From assembly GCA_024234395.1 (NCBI GenBank), contig JACKOH010000004.1:1-64000 (forward strand): a stretch of DNA of 64,000 bases, written 5' to 3'. Below, piece by piece: positions 44,056 through 53,982 of this stretch (its first letter is position 1; every line of letters starts with the position of its first letter). The stretch comes from Pseudomonadales bacterium. GTDB taxonomy: Bacteria > Pseudomonadota > Gammaproteobacteria > Pseudomonadales > Pseudohongiellaceae. Under the pieces are notes generated by a model. The model did not search any database. It had not been told where the DNA came from and was given only the letters and a program-made list of their open reading frames with translations. The translations under genes were made by a program, and so were the position numbers.

Positions 44056-46605
44056 TCAACCCTTTCGTCGCGGTTTCGCTCTTCCTGTTGGCACGGCATT
44101 CCGTGGGTCTTCCGGCCACGGATGTTTTGGGTACCGCCCCTTCATTTCTTTTCTGACGTCCTGGTAGGAGTTATCCCAGAAGCTGGCCAGATTCTGAGTG
44201 ACCTGCAATGGTCTACCGGCGGGGGATAGCAGATGGACAGTGACCGGTACCTGGCCATTGAGGACCGTGGGTGTGTCAATGCAACCAAACATTTCCTGTA
44301 GCTTGACTGCCAGTACCGGCGGTGTCGCGGTGTAGTCAAGCGCGTAACTGGAACCGGAAGGCACCTGCAGGCGTTGCGGCGCCAGAACGTTCAATTGTTG
44401 ATTCTGTTCCCATGTCAGTAACGAGGTAAGAATTGATTGCAAATCAAGTTTCTTAAAATGGCTTAGCAGGTTGATGGGTTCGAGGTACGGCCCGAGCCAA
44501 TCCTTCAGGGAAGCTAGCAGGTGTTGATCGGACACCTCAGGCCAGTCCGTATTTCCAGTAGTGGTCCGAACCAGTTCGACGCGCGCCTGCCATTGTCGGA
44601 GTTCCCTGGTAAAAGGTAAGATTTCCAGTCCTGAGGTTTGAATAGTTTTTATGAGGGCTTCCTGCTTGGCGTCAGCCGGAACCTCTGAGAGTTTGCTGCG
44701 GCTAAGAATCAGAGCGCCGATCTCTTGTCTTTCTTCGGCGATGAAACGCTTTGTTTTACCGTCCCACTCGACGACGGTGTTGCTTGCAATCTGGTCCGCA
44801 AGTAATGAATCAAACAGGGTTGCGTCCAAGGCAGCAGCCGAGTGAATTGTGTCGCCTTTTGATCTGGCACTGCCGCCGACTTCAGCAACCGCCAGCCACT
44901 TCGATTCTCCAAGGCTGTGGTTTCCTGCGAGGCTTACCCCCCGGCCGTTCGCTAGTTGAAAACCGCCGGCGTGTCGACGCCTGGCAATTCGATCAGGGTA
45001 GGCACAGGCAATGAGATATCCTGTTACCTGATCGTGCTTTATCAGTTGCGCGTCGGGCTCAATCTTCAGGCCGCTGATCTGCGCTCTGAATTGTTCGGCG
45101 AGCTGATGGCTACGACGAAACCAGCCACGGTGCTGGTTCGGGCATGTCGATTGTTCCGTCAGGATATCGAGTCTGTCATTCATATCAGGCGTGTCCCGAC
45201 CGAATGGATCGCGATCGGAGAGGATGCTCGCAAGAAGGCTGGCGGTGTCTGCCCGCCCAATCGATTGGCCGCATAGCAGCATGTGTGCAAGACGGGGGTG
45301 AACGGCAAGGCCGGCCATCTGAGTCCCGTGCTCGGTTAGTCGCAGGCCGTTATCACTGTCTACGATCGCGCCGAGATTGGTCAGCAACGCTACTGCCTGC
45401 AGCCAGGGACCGCGACCGGGTGGGTCCATCCAGGCGAGTTCGTCGGGGTCATCGATGCCCCATTGCAGGAGTTGCAGCGCAACCGGGGCGAGGTCGGCAT
45501 TCAGTATCTCCGGCGTTGCATGAGGAGCCAGCTGATCCTGCTGGCTTTTTGACCAGAGACGATAGCATTTTCCCGGGCGCAATCTACCGGCTCGACCCAT
45601 TCTCTGGATGCTCGATGACTGGGAAATCCTGCGAGTATGCAGACGGGTCATGCCCGATGTCGGGTCGAACACCGGTTCCCGGGCCAGACCCGAGTCGATA
45701 ACAACATCCACACCTTCTATAGTTAAGCTGGTTTCCGCGATGTTGGTTGCAAGCACGACTTTACGTTCACCGGGGTTTGCTGCCGGAGCGATGGCTGCCT
45801 GTTGTTCTTCCAGTGACAGGTTTCCATAGAGAGCGCGCAGCTTGACGTCGCTGATTCTTCGACTCTGCAGTGCTATGGCAAGCGAGTCTTCCACTCTCCT
45901 GATTTCGCCCTGGCCAGGCAGGAATACCAGAATACTGCTGTCGGGATTGTCAGCCAATGCCCCTAATATTGCCGTAACAGTCTTGTCGTGGATGGAGTCT
46001 TTCGGCTGGCTGGATTTACCGTAGACGATGTCTACCGGGTATTGTTTCCCTTCGCTCCGCACAACTGGCGCCCCGGTGAGTTCTTCCAGTCTATGGCTGT
46101 CGAGCGTTGCCGACATGATAAGCAGTTTAAGCGGATCGTCCTCCCTGAACAGAGATCTTCCCTTCAGGCACAAGGCAAGGGCCAGGTCCGCGTCCAGGCT
46201 ACGTTCATGAAACTCGTCGAAAATAACCAGCCCCACATCGGCAAGAGAGGGATCCTCCTGCAGCATGCGGGTGAGGATGCCTTCTGTAATCACTTCGATT
46301 TTCGTGGAAGACGAAACCCTGGTATCAAGTCGTATGCGATACCCCACGGACTGGCCCACCGCTTCGTCAAGCAGGTCCGCCATCCGGTGGGCCGCAGCGC
46401 GGGCTGCAATGCGGCGTGGCTCCAGTATGAGGATTTTCCTGTCGCCCAGCCAGGGTTCAGCTGCCAGTGCCAGAGGGACAAGCGTGGTTTTTCCGGCACC
46501 GGGTGGCGCCTGCAGAATTGCTTCGTGGTGGCGGTTGAGAGTCGACTTCAACTCTTCGAGGATTTTGGTAACCGGCAGATGAAGGTTGGAGCGAAGCAAA
46601 GGCAT
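44056..46605 (-). CDS. hrpB: ATP-dependent RNA helicase HrpB
   Basis: 849 residues, the usual length. DEAH/RHA helicase: Walker A LQAPPGAGKTT near residue 32, DEFHER (motif II), SATLD (motif III), FLPGQGEI, TNIAETSLTIEGVDVVIDSG (motif V) and QRMGRAGRLRPG (motif VI); the HrpB-specific C-terminal domain follows, ending in GRYPKHPWPEDPRNA. Cytosolic RNA helicase; a role in mRNA processing is known for E. coli HrpA but not for HrpB. Single-gene unit, ATG 46605. Confidence 0.93.
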   Translation of the reverse strand: MPLLRSNLHLPVTKILEELKSTLNRHHEAILQAPPGAGKTTLVPLALAAEPWLGDRKILILEPRRIAARAAAHRMADLLDEAVGQSVGYRIRLDTRVSSSTKIEVITEGILTRMLQEDPSLADVGLVIFDEFHERSLDADLALALCLKGRSLFREDDPLKLLIMSATLDSHRLEELTGAPVVRSEGKQYPVDIVYGKSSQPKDSIHDKTVTAILGALADNPDSSILVFLPGQGEIRRVEDSLAIALQSRRISDVKLRALYGNLSLEEQQAAIAPAANPGERKVVLATNIAETSLTIEGVDVVIDSGLAREPVFDPTSGMTRLHTRRISQSSSIQRMGRAGRLRPGKCYRLWSKSQQDQLAPHATPEILNADLAPVALQLLQWGIDDPDELAWMDPPGRGPWLQAVALLTNLGAIVDSDNGLRLTEHGTQMAGLAVHPRLAHMLLCGQSIGRADTASLLASILSDRDPFGRDTPDMNDRLDILTEQSTCPNQHRGWFRRSHQLAEQFRAQISGLKIEPDAQLIKHDQVTGYLIACAYPDRIARRRHAGGFQLANGRGVSLAGNHSLGESKWLAVAEVGGSARSKGDTIHSAAALDATLFDSLLADQIASNTVVEWDGKTKRFIAEERQEIGALILSRSKLSEVPADAKQEALIKTIQTSGLEILPFTRELRQWQARVELVRTTTGNTDWPEVSDQHLLASLKDWLGPYLEPINLLSHFKKLDLQSILTSLLTWEQNQQLNVLAPQRLQVPSGSSYALDYTATPPVLAVKLQEMFGCIDTPTVLNGQVPVTVHLLSPAGRPLQVTQNLASFWDNSYQDVRKEMKGRYPKHPWPEDPRNAVPTGRAKPRRKG

Positions 46606-46938
46606 GGTCTTGACAGGGAAGACGGGGTCACCCGTTAGTATAGCGCAGAATCAGCCTGTTCCTGGCGTCATCGTCCGGCTTGATCGGGCTGTTCGAATAG
46701 GAATATAAAGGGGGGTGGCGCTGCAGTATATACAGAGCTGATGATACAACGCCAGATAGAATCACAGAGTACGATGCTCTGCTGATCCCTGGCCTGCGCC
46801 CCATTTTGAGTACCGGCCATAACCCAGCCAAGTCCACTTCAGGCCCATTGAGCGACGGGTGAGGTGGCCGCAATTCGCAGCTTTGAATACAGGATTCAGC
46901 GTGTCAGAGGCAATCCAACAGCAGAAATTCTTTTCCGG
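46606..46938. other. intergenic region, nothing recognised
   Basis: About 330 bases upstream of hrpB and downstream of the SWIM-domain gene. Short frames have no supporting signals. It must contain the hrpB promoter, but no clear elements were picked out. Confidence 0.45.
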
Positions 46939-48645
46939 TTAGCTGATATCCGGAAAGGCCTCTCTCAGCCACTTTGCAAAGTTACGCTTCTGCTTGAACC
47001 TCTCGAGCATTTCCCCGGCCAGGACAACAAATGCACCGTCCAATTTCTTCGGCAGCTGTTGCCTGCAGGATTTGAGGATGTCGATGGCGGTTTTATAGCT
47101 CTGATTATTACCCTGCCTGACATGGAACGCAGCGAGTCTGAAGTATAGCGGCAGTGTCCGGTCCGGGAGTTTGTCGTTGGACTGGGCAATATGCAGCAGC
47201 AAGTCAGGATTAAGCGCCTCCGACTCGGCCAGTGCCAGAGCCTCCTCGGCCTGATCGGAGAATAGATGAATTTCCGCCGAGGTATTCAGTGCCGCCTGTT
47301 TCTTTACCGGACGATCGCCTGCCTGTGATTGAATATCCCGCAGCTTCGCCAACGCACTTTCCCTGATGGCATTTTCCTTGCCCGCGCCAGGGACACTGAC
47401 AATATCCTGGTAACGTTGCAGGCTGGGGTCTTCGAGGAACTGCCTCCAGCGGGCTTTCAGCACGGCGTCGTAATCGCCGGCATGGGACCAGATGGCGATC
47501 TGGTTTTCCTCCAGTGCCGCCTGGCTGTGATAAGGTTTGTTGCTGTCTTTTTCTGCCCTCCGGCGCCAATACAGCGCCTTGTCTGCCTGGTTGTTCTCCA
47601 GGCACAGCGCTGAAAGCTCCAGAAAATCTCGGAATCCGGTTGCGGTTTTTACCTTAAGGGCGATCCGGGCTTCGTTGTCGTCGGCTCGTTCCGCCTCCTT
47701 CAACAACGGCTGCTGCAGGCGCCAATAGACAAACTTCTGATCCCAGTCGTCGTTAGCCAGGGGTGGCAGCTTGTCCCATTCGCGGCGGATGATGGCGATG
47801 AATTGCTTCCGGCCTTCGGTGCCCAGCACCTCCGCATATTCATCCGGTATAGCGGGATAGAGATCGACGACTGGCTCCGTATAAAGTCCATAGAGATAGC
47901 CAGCCAGCCTTTCGGGCTGCATGTCACTGCGCTGCAGGGTTTCCAGATGCAGCGATGTAAGCATTTCCACCGCAAGAAACCGAAAGCCGCCGGAGTCGTC
48001 GATGGTTTCCAGCGCCCGCTCGATGCGCGCCATGGCGTAGTCGATCAGCTTGAGTGCCTGGTCGGGGGAGAGTGCCTTTAACTGCGGCGTGAGCGTCTCC
48101 AGGACACTTTCCACCGACTGGAAATAATTGCGTACCTGGGCATAGCGAAAAAGATGCCTGTTGTAGGGGATGGCTGCGGTGATCTGCTTTTTGATGGCCT
48201 TGTCGTCGAACGAGCCGGCGGCAATGTCCGCCTGAACGCGCAGGGCGTTCAGGCGTGGCCGGTCGCAGGCCAACAATTCCAGCGTCAGATCCACCAGGGC
48301 CTGTTTCTCCCAGGTCAGAAGATAGGCGGGCAGCCGGTCTTTCCCGGTGCTTCTTTTCAGCTGGTCCTGCTGCTCGAGCTCGCCCCGGTAGGCCATGGCC
48401 GTGGCCACGCAGTGTTTGCAGAAGTCGAAGTTCTCCGAGGCGGGGCAATCGCAGGAGCCTTCGAAGACGGCGGCGGTGTGCCGCAACGTGACACGCCAGG
48501 TCTCGGTGCCTTCCACCAGCGCGGTGATGGTCCTGCCGCGGCGTTTGAATTCGGCCACGTGTCCCTGTTCGTAGTAGGCTTTGCCGCGTTTGAAGGCGCC
48601 AGGACCGGCCAGTTTTTCAAGGAGATTGTCGGTGATGGCCTTCAT
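46939..48645 (-). CDS. SWIM zinc-finger protein
   Basis: About 568 residues. The N-terminal SWIM domain has the CxCxnCxH zinc ligands in FEGSCDCPASENFDFCKHCVA, preceded by AFKRGKAYYEQGHV. The rest is helical, with repeats resembling TPR-like hairpins toward the C-terminus (ALAESEALNPDLLLHIAQ, YKTAIDILKSCRQQL). SWIM proteins bind DNA or proteins, and in bacteria they often sit near SWI2/SNF2 helicases, which is not the case here. ATG 48645 starts the domain (MKAITDNLLEKLAGPG); a start at 48690 is possible. Confidence 0.8.
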   Translation of the reverse strand: MKAITDNLLEKLAGPGAFKRGKAYYEQGHVAEFKRRGRTITALVEGTETWRVTLRHTAAVFEGSCDCPASENFDFCKHCVATAMAYRGELEQQDQLKRSTGKDRLPAYLLTWEKQALVDLTLELLACDRPRLNALRVQADIAAGSFDDKAIKKQITAAIPYNRHLFRYAQVRNYFQSVESVLETLTPQLKALSPDQALKLIDYAMARIERALETIDDSGGFRFLAVEMLTSLHLETLQRSDMQPERLAGYLYGLYTEPVVDLYPAIPDEYAEVLGTEGRKQFIAIIRREWDKLPPLANDDWDQKFVYWRLQQPLLKEAERADDNEARIALKVKTATGFRDFLELSALCLENNQADKALYWRRRAEKDSNKPYHSQAALEENQIAIWSHAGDYDAVLKARWRQFLEDPSLQRYQDIVSVPGAGKENAIRESALAKLRDIQSQAGDRPVKKQAALNTSAEIHLFSDQAEEALALAESEALNPDLLLHIAQSNDKLPDRTLPLYFRLAAFHVRQGNNQSYKTAIDILKSCRQQLPKKLDGAFVVLAGEMLERFKQKRNFAKWLREAFPDIS

Positions 48646-48703
48646 GGGGCGGAGGGTGAGGTCTTCATTTATTCGGGCAATATAGCACAAGCAAAAGTGA
48701 ACC

Positions 48704-48762
48704 TTAGTCTCGTTTGTTCAGTGGCGTGGACAAAACACTATCCACTTTATCAAGGAGTTCCA
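48704..48762 (-). pseudogene. 3'-end relic of a gene like the one at 54211
   Basis: On the minus strand these bases end ELLDKVDSVLSTPLNKRD-stop, matching the end of the gene at 54211 (ELRDRVDSILSTPMNKR), and the DNA itself is alike for about 50 bases. Upstream the frame does not continue the family, so only the tail remains. This shows that the island on the right has relatives or remnants 5.5 kb away. Confidence 0.6.
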
Positions 48763-49069
48763 CAGCCTTTATCAAGCAAGGCTGCCAGAATTTGCTGCGC
48801 GCTTTGCAGCAGGAACTGGTCAGCCTGGGTTGAGACACAGCAGTAAGTGCTTTTTATTATCGTCCCGCATTTACTGGCACTCAGTTTGATGGTGTTCTTC
48901 TACCCTGGGTTTGAGAAAAGCAGCAGGGCATTGAGAAGTATGGCCGTGAAAGTGCTATCTATAAGAGAAATGGCCGCTTATCGGTCGAGGCCAGGAGTCA
49001 CGGCTAAATCTCGGGATTCATTGCCAATTCCGGCCATTTATCTCATAATCCGGTCAGATTCAGGAAAAT

Positions 49070-50590
49070 GTGAACAATATGCCCACGCCAATGGGGTACA
49101 GCCATCTTGTTAATCGCTACTCCCTGCGGGTTTTACCGCTCGCGCAGGAAGCTTCGATTGCCACTGATATAAAGGGGCGGGAGATCCGCCAGCAAGGCGG
49201 CAAGCATATCGCCCTGTTTGAGCCCAAATACCAACCGGAAGACAGCCTGAAGGGTCATCTGCAATTTGCTCTTCGCTACGAAGGGGTCAATCTGCAGATA
49301 CTGACGCTACTATTTGCAAAAACCGGAAAGCAGGACCTTACAGATTGGATCAGTAATAGTCCGGAATCCCGTTACGCACGAACAGCCTGTTTTCTCTATG
49401 AGTGGCTTACCGGAAAATCACTACAGGTACAGGATCCCGTTCCATCGCGAGCGAGCTACGTTAAGATCGCCGATCCGGCTCTGCAACTGGCATTTCCTCA
49501 CGGGGAAAAACACAGTCGGTTCCGTGTCCAGAACAATCTGCCCGGAACACGTAACTTCTGTCCGCTAGTGCGCATGACAGATTATCTGCAAGGGATGATA
49601 AGCGCAGATTTGCGCCGTACTACAGCGATGACTCTCGAACGGTACGACCAGGATCTACTCCGACGAGCAGCAGCATACCTGTATCTAAAAGAGACCCAGT
49701 CCTCGTTTGAAGTCGAACGCGAAAAGCCGACGCCACAAAAAGCACAGCGATTCGCGGATCTATTGCGACAGGCAGACACCCAGGAGCCTTTGATAATGGA
49801 AAGGTTGGTGAAACTTCAGCAGGTGGTTGTTGATCCGCGCTTTCACGAATTCACCTGGCGTAAGCAACAAAATTGGCTAGGGAAAGATTTAGGATACCGA
49901 CAGCAAATAGATTTTGTCCCGCCACGCCCCGAGGACGTGCCAGGTTTGATGACAGGTTTGCTTGCCATGGCAGCCGAATATCAGAACCTGGGTAATGGAC
50001 GCATACTGTCCAGCCCTGACCCGGTCATCATGGCGGCAGCAATAGCCTTCGGTTTTATCTACATCCATCCATTTATGGATGGCAACGGGAGAATCCACCG
50101 GTATCTGATTCACGACGTGTTGGCAAAGGCCGGTTTCACGCCTCGTGGTATCGTCCTACCTGTATCCGCCGTGATCCTGTCAAACCTCGACGAATACATT
50201 GCGACACTGGAGCAATTCTCAAAACCAGTCAATCAATTGACCGACTTCGACCCCACGCAGCCAGAACTGTCAGCATCTGGAAATGACTCAGTCTTTTTCT
50301 GCTACCCGGATCTGACAGCCCAGGCGGAATTTCTCTATAAAGTGTTAGAACGAACCGTTGCAGAAGATCTGCAGTCAGAAATCGACTATTTGTTAGGATT
50401 TGATCGTGCTGTAAAAGCCTTGAATGCGTTCCTGGATTGGCCCGCCCACAGTATGGAGCTGTTTATCAGAGTTGTTCGAGAAAACGATGGCACCTTGTCG
50501 GCCAACAAGCGTAAAAGTCACTTTGAGTGGATGCGCGATGAAGAGATTCACGAGGCTGAGCGCCTGGTAAAGGATGCCTTTGTAAAATAG
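49070..50590 (+). CDS. Fic family protein
   Basis: 506 residues. The Fic core IHPFMDGNGRIHR (residues about 339-351) has the full HPFx(D/E)GNGRxxR catalytic loop, so AMP- or other nucleotide transfer to hydroxyl side chains is possible. A TQSSFEVEREKP segment near residue 205 lies where the inhibitory (S/T)xxxE(G/N) helix would be, but has Arg after Glu (SxxxER), so auto-inhibition may be altered. The C-terminal winged part has FEWMRDEEIHEAE. GTG 49070, with GGA close upstream, was preferred to ATG 49079. No antitoxin gene is adjacent. Confidence 0.85.
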   Translation: MNNMPTPMGYSHLVNRYSLRVLPLAQEASIATDIKGREIRQQGGKHIALFEPKYQPEDSLKGHLQFALRYEGVNLQILTLLFAKTGKQDLTDWISNSPESRYARTACFLYEWLTGKSLQVQDPVPSRASYVKIADPALQLAFPHGEKHSRFRVQNNLPGTRNFCPLVRMTDYLQGMISADLRRTTAMTLERYDQDLLRRAAAYLYLKETQSSFEVEREKPTPQKAQRFADLLRQADTQEPLIMERLVKLQQVVVDPRFHEFTWRKQQNWLGKDLGYRQQIDFVPPRPEDVPGLMTGLLAMAAEYQNLGNGRILSSPDPVIMAAAIAFGFIYIHPFMDGNGRIHRYLIHDVLAKAGFTPRGIVLPVSAVILSNLDEYIATLEQFSKPVNQLTDFDPTQPELSASGNDSVFFCYPDLTAQAEFLYKVLERTVAEDLQSEIDYLLGFDRAVKALNAFLDWPAHSMELFIRVVRENDGTLSANKRKSHFEWMRDEEIHEAERLVKDAFVK

Positions 50591-50769
50591 GTATGCGAAA
50601 AATCGACCCACTTTACATCAAAAAATAAGCGAAACAAGCAGTCCTGGCAGATAAATTTTGGTTCCCTAGTGTTAACTCTCTGAATACCTGGCAGTCCAAT
50701 GTCTTACTATTCTGCAAAACGTCGACACGTCAATATTTTTAATTCTGTTTCAGGGCAACAATACCCTGA

Positions 50770-52809
50770 TCAACCCGGTCTTCTTCGGTCCGAGCTGCCA
50801 CGCGACGCGGCGCTGGCGCCACGGGAAGGCGCCGACCTGGCACTGCGGGAAGGTGCTGCTGACCTGGTGCTTCGGGAAGGCGAAGAAGCACGCGGTCGAT
50901 TGGATGAACCGTCGAACGACTGACGCGAACTTCTGGACGGCGCAGCACGTCTCTCGGGAGCAGACGCACTGCGTCGCGCCGATGGCTGGCTGATCTGACG
51001 AGAGGGATTATACGACGGTGCAGCCCGTACGTTACTCGAACTATCGCTCCTCAGGCGAGGTGTATTACTTATCGCTCTGCGCGCTTCCTGGGAAGACCGT
51101 AAAGCATTGGATGAACGACGCTCGGTGTTTAATCGCGCGGTGTTACGTGGCTGGATGTTTTCTCTGCTGATTGCTGCACGGTTCGATTGTTCCGGCGCGC
51201 GCACACTGCGATTTGTAAGCGCCGCACTCGAATCCCTGTTGGTTCGAGTCTCCCGGTTCAAAGTTGTCGAGTTACTCGCACGGTTACTGGTGTTCCTGGA
51301 CGGGATTACCACATTGCTTAGCGATTGCTGAAGCGAAGCGGCACTTCTCGAATTGGGGGCCAGAGCATTGGCTCGTGAAGTTGTAGCGTCTGTCGTGCGT
51401 CCACGCGCGACTCGATTGTCACTATTGTTACTATTGTCTCTATTGTCACTATTGTCACTATTGTCGCGAGTGCTGCGAATGCGGCGCTCCTCCCCGTTGG
51501 CAGAAGATACCGCTCGCGAGCCGGACGTGCTTCGGTTCGAATCGATCGCGGAGCGTCTTACACTGCGATTACCATTGTCTGTCGAGCGGCTTAACGCTGC
51601 ACTGTTACGGAGGGCGTTGCCACCGTTCAAGGTCGACCGACGATTGCCGTTGCCGACTGTCGCAGAATTGCCGCGAACCCGGTCAGGGACGTCAGCGGTT
51701 GAGCGGGCGCCGCGGGGTTCATTACCTGGCGTTGCCGTACGCCGACGATTATCGCTCACGCTGTTCGCCAGGCTCTGGCGCCCGTCCCAGTAGTCGGCTC
51801 TGCGAATATTACGCACGCTATTGGAAAAATCACGCCCGCCGCCATAGGTGCGGGCAACCCGTCTCTCTCGATCATAACCCGGACGCGAGCCATAGTTGCG
51901 CTGAGGACGCCAGTAACTGCCATCGCGGGCCCGGTTGCGGACCTGGAGTCGACTATTGTCCACGTAGTAATTATTGAACACGTTAATGGTGGGCCGGCGG
52001 TAGTGGTAACGCGTGTCGTAGTAGCGGCCATAGTAGGGATGACGGTAATAACTTGGGTGGTACACATGAATATGGTGATCATGCCACCCCAGCGAGAACG
52101 CCGTCGTTACGCCCCAGAAATAACCCGAGAAAAAACTGTAACCGTAGTCGTAAGGGTAGTAATAGACTGGGTATCGTCGCGGATAATAGTAATACACCGG
52201 GCGCGTCTGATAGATGATGACTTCACGTGGCTCGTAATAAGGCACGTAAACAACCTTCTCGTCCACCTGGGTAATTGTGATGACTTCGTTTGCCCTTTCG
52301 ACGACCTGGATTTCATCTGTCTCGAGATTACCTGCGTCGTAGGCCAGCGTGCGGAAGTCTGCGATTGCGTTCAGCACATCGGCCTCTTGCGCGATAACTG
52401 CTTCGCCCAGCTGCCAGGTCCAATCGATATCCGCATCCATCAGACGAATAACTTCCGGGTAATTGAGCAGCGCGATGACAGACTCGTCCCAGGACTCATC
52501 CGGCTGCAGCGTATTGTCCTGCTCGAGGTTATCGAGGAATCGTGCCGCCTGCACAATTTGCAGCGGGTACGCAGAAGCAGGCAGGATGATCGCCAGCAGG
52601 CTGTCGGGATAGAGGGCAATCGGGCCGACGAGTTCCTGTAACTCGGTGGCAGAAAAATCAGGCAGAATGGGTTCTACGATGATCTCGGTCTCGACCGTAT
52701 CTGAGGCCGCGACGGCCGCATTCGGACCGATCTGTGCATTTTGTGCCTGCGCTGACCCAATGCCCAGCAGTAGTGTGATGAGAGCCAGGAATAATGTACG
52801 AAAGGCCAT
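50770..52809 (-). CDS. DUF3300 protein with long low-complexity tail
   Basis: About 679 residues with a signal peptide (cleavage near SAQAQ). The N-terminal 200 residues are the DUF3300 domain (LQELVGPIALYPDSLLAIILPASAYPLQIVQAARFL, NYPEVIRLMD). A Tyr/Pro-rich stretch (VYYYYPRRYPVYYYPYDYGY) follows, then over 350 residues rich in Arg, Ser and Asn, including repeated DNSDN units. The tail is probably disordered and basic, perhaps binding nucleic acid or the cell envelope. ATG 52809 begins the signal peptide. Single gene. The repeat tail is prone to length change. Confidence 0.83.
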   Translation of the reverse strand: MAFRTLFLALITLLLGIGSAQAQNAQIGPNAAVAASDTVETEIIVEPILPDFSATELQELVGPIALYPDSLLAIILPASAYPLQIVQAARFLDNLEQDNTLQPDESWDESVIALLNYPEVIRLMDADIDWTWQLGEAVIAQEADVLNAIADFRTLAYDAGNLETDEIQVVERANEVITITQVDEKVVYVPYYEPREVIIYQTRPVYYYYPRRYPVYYYPYDYGYSFFSGYFWGVTTAFSLGWHDHHIHVYHPSYYRHPYYGRYYDTRYHYRRPTINVFNNYYVDNSRLQVRNRARDGSYWRPQRNYGSRPGYDRERRVARTYGGGRDFSNSVRNIRRADYWDGRQSLANSVSDNRRRTATPGNEPRGARSTADVPDRVRGNSATVGNGNRRSTLNGGNALRNSAALSRSTDNGNRSVRRSAIDSNRSTSGSRAVSSANGEERRIRSTRDNSDNSDNRDNSNNSDNRVARGRTTDATTSRANALAPNSRSAASLQQSLSNVVIPSRNTSNRASNSTTLNRETRTNRDSSAALTNRSVRAPEQSNRAAISRENIQPRNTARLNTERRSSNALRSSQEARRAISNTPRLRSDSSSNVRAAPSYNPSRQISQPSARRSASAPERRAAPSRSSRQSFDGSSNRPRASSPSRSTRSAAPSRSARSAPSRGASAASRGSSDRRRPG
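51415..51468. repeat. 9-bp in-frame tandem repeat in the DUF3300 gene
   Basis: Six copies of ATTGTCACT or close variants lie head to tail inside the DUF3300 tail and encode the DNSDNxDNS repeat on the minus strand. As the unit is a multiple of three, copy-number change would lengthen or shorten the tail without a frameshift. Confidence 0.85.
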
Positions 52810-53341
52810 GTAACTCTCTGTATTTATTTTATTTATTGTATTTATAGTCATAATTGTCACCTCGAATCGTCGCACCCACTAAGGGACATTATTTTCGAGT
52901 ATGCCTGCGTCAACCTGAACAAGCGCTTAACCGGTCAATTATATTATTGGCATAAGTCGTTCCAGAGATCGCAACCAACAGGTCAGCCTGGAAGCTTTTA
53001 CGGGTTTGCGTAGGGATTCTCATAACCTGCTGGCAAAACTCTTGCGGGATCAGGCCGCAAATTCACCCTCTCTACCCACTCCTCGACCGGGTGCCCATCA
53101 TGAAAGGCTATGGAAGGAACGACGATAGTGTTGCCTTTGCTGACTTCTCTCTTGTTTTAGCTGCAAGCGCTGAGCGGCTAGAACCTATAAATTAAGCTCG
53201 TGTTAAGCCGCTGTCCCTCAAATTGTTAATCAGCAATAGGCGGAGGCGCGCGTTGAACTGAAAATCCCGGTAAGACATAGCCTGGTGGTTGGCCGGTTCT
53301 AGTGTGCGTAAATATGTTCAGCTGGAAAGTGGAGTTTCATT
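52810..53341. other. intergenic region with A+T-rich leader
   Basis: About 530 bases between divergent genes. Close to the DUF3300 start lies an A+T stretch (TATTTATTTTATTTATTGTA) that could be part of its promoter or leader. Otherwise no feature was recognised. Confidence 0.45.
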
Positions 53342-53719
53342 ATGAAAAAAATTATTTGTGCAGTTGTCTTGATGTTTGGATCTTTTGCCAACGCGCAGGA
53401 AGAGTACGCGTCGACCTGGGAAGTCTTCGGTCTGTACTTTGAAGATTCCGAGGTGGAGAGTCTGTTGCTTGATGTGCGCCTGGGCCCTCGATTTGTTGCG
53501 GGTAACGGAATATTTGTGTTCCTTGATGGCAGCTCGGTAGCGACATCGGGAACCTGCTTCGTAACTACTGTCGATACCGTGTTCTGCAATTTGACACTCG
53601 ACTATCAATCGGTCGCAATCGAATTTGACTTATTCGATTTAAATGGAACGGGTGTCGTAGTCGATCACGACGGCTTCGTTATCGAAAATGGCGAGTTGGA
53701 TTTTATCAATATCAAGTAA
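53342..53719 (+). CDS. secreted hypothetical protein
   Basis: 125 residues with a short signal peptide (MKKIICAVVLMFGSFANA). The mature part is acidic and probably all beta (SLLLDVRLGPRFVAGNGIFVFLDGS, VAIEFDLFDLNGTGVVVDHDGFVIENG). Two cysteines (SGTCFV and VFCNLT) could pair. GGAGTTTCATT precedes the ATG. No family recognised; it precedes the A+T-rich left edge of the toxin-antitoxin island. Confidence 0.6.
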   Translation: MKKIICAVVLMFGSFANAQEEYASTWEVFGLYFEDSEVESLLLDVRLGPRFVAGNGIFVFLDGSSVATSGTCFVTTVDTVFCNLTLDYQSVAIEFDLFDLNGTGVVVDHDGFVIENGELDFINIK

Positions 53720-53967
53720 ACTCGAGACCGGGTGGCTGGCGCACGTTGATGGTTTTGCGTAGCCACCGCGGTTGGGGTGTTGATTTGCGCCGGAACGTGG
53801 CTCATTAACTTTGCTCTCTGAGTTAGGCAGCGACGTCACGAAACAGGGTAGGGTTTATGACTATCCGGAATTGTCTTTGATCTGGAGGCGGGGGAAGCTG
53901 AATTGGGTTTCAAACTATCTGATATTAATAAATAAAGTAGAGTTCAAGTTTCGTAGATGTTGCTACA

Positions 53968-53982
53968 TGTGTTGCTATGAAA
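53968..53982. repeat. 15-bp direct repeat, left copy
   Basis: TGTGTTGCTATGAAA occurs here and again at 56251-56265 in the same orientation. On the minus strand it provides the stop codon of the truncated gene that ends at 53975. The two copies bracket 2.3 kb holding the 79-codon, HTH, Fic, 102-codon and truncated genes, so they could be target duplications or recombination ends of a small cassette. Confidence 0.6.

Noticed and set aside
48847..49069. In-frame coding sequence before the Fic gene
   Set aside because: Open frame without family resemblance; overlaps the Fic start in another frame.
50770..52809. Long plus-strand open frames opposite the DUF3300 gene
   Set aside because: They mirror the low-complexity arginine/serine codons of the real gene and encode repetitive sequence only.
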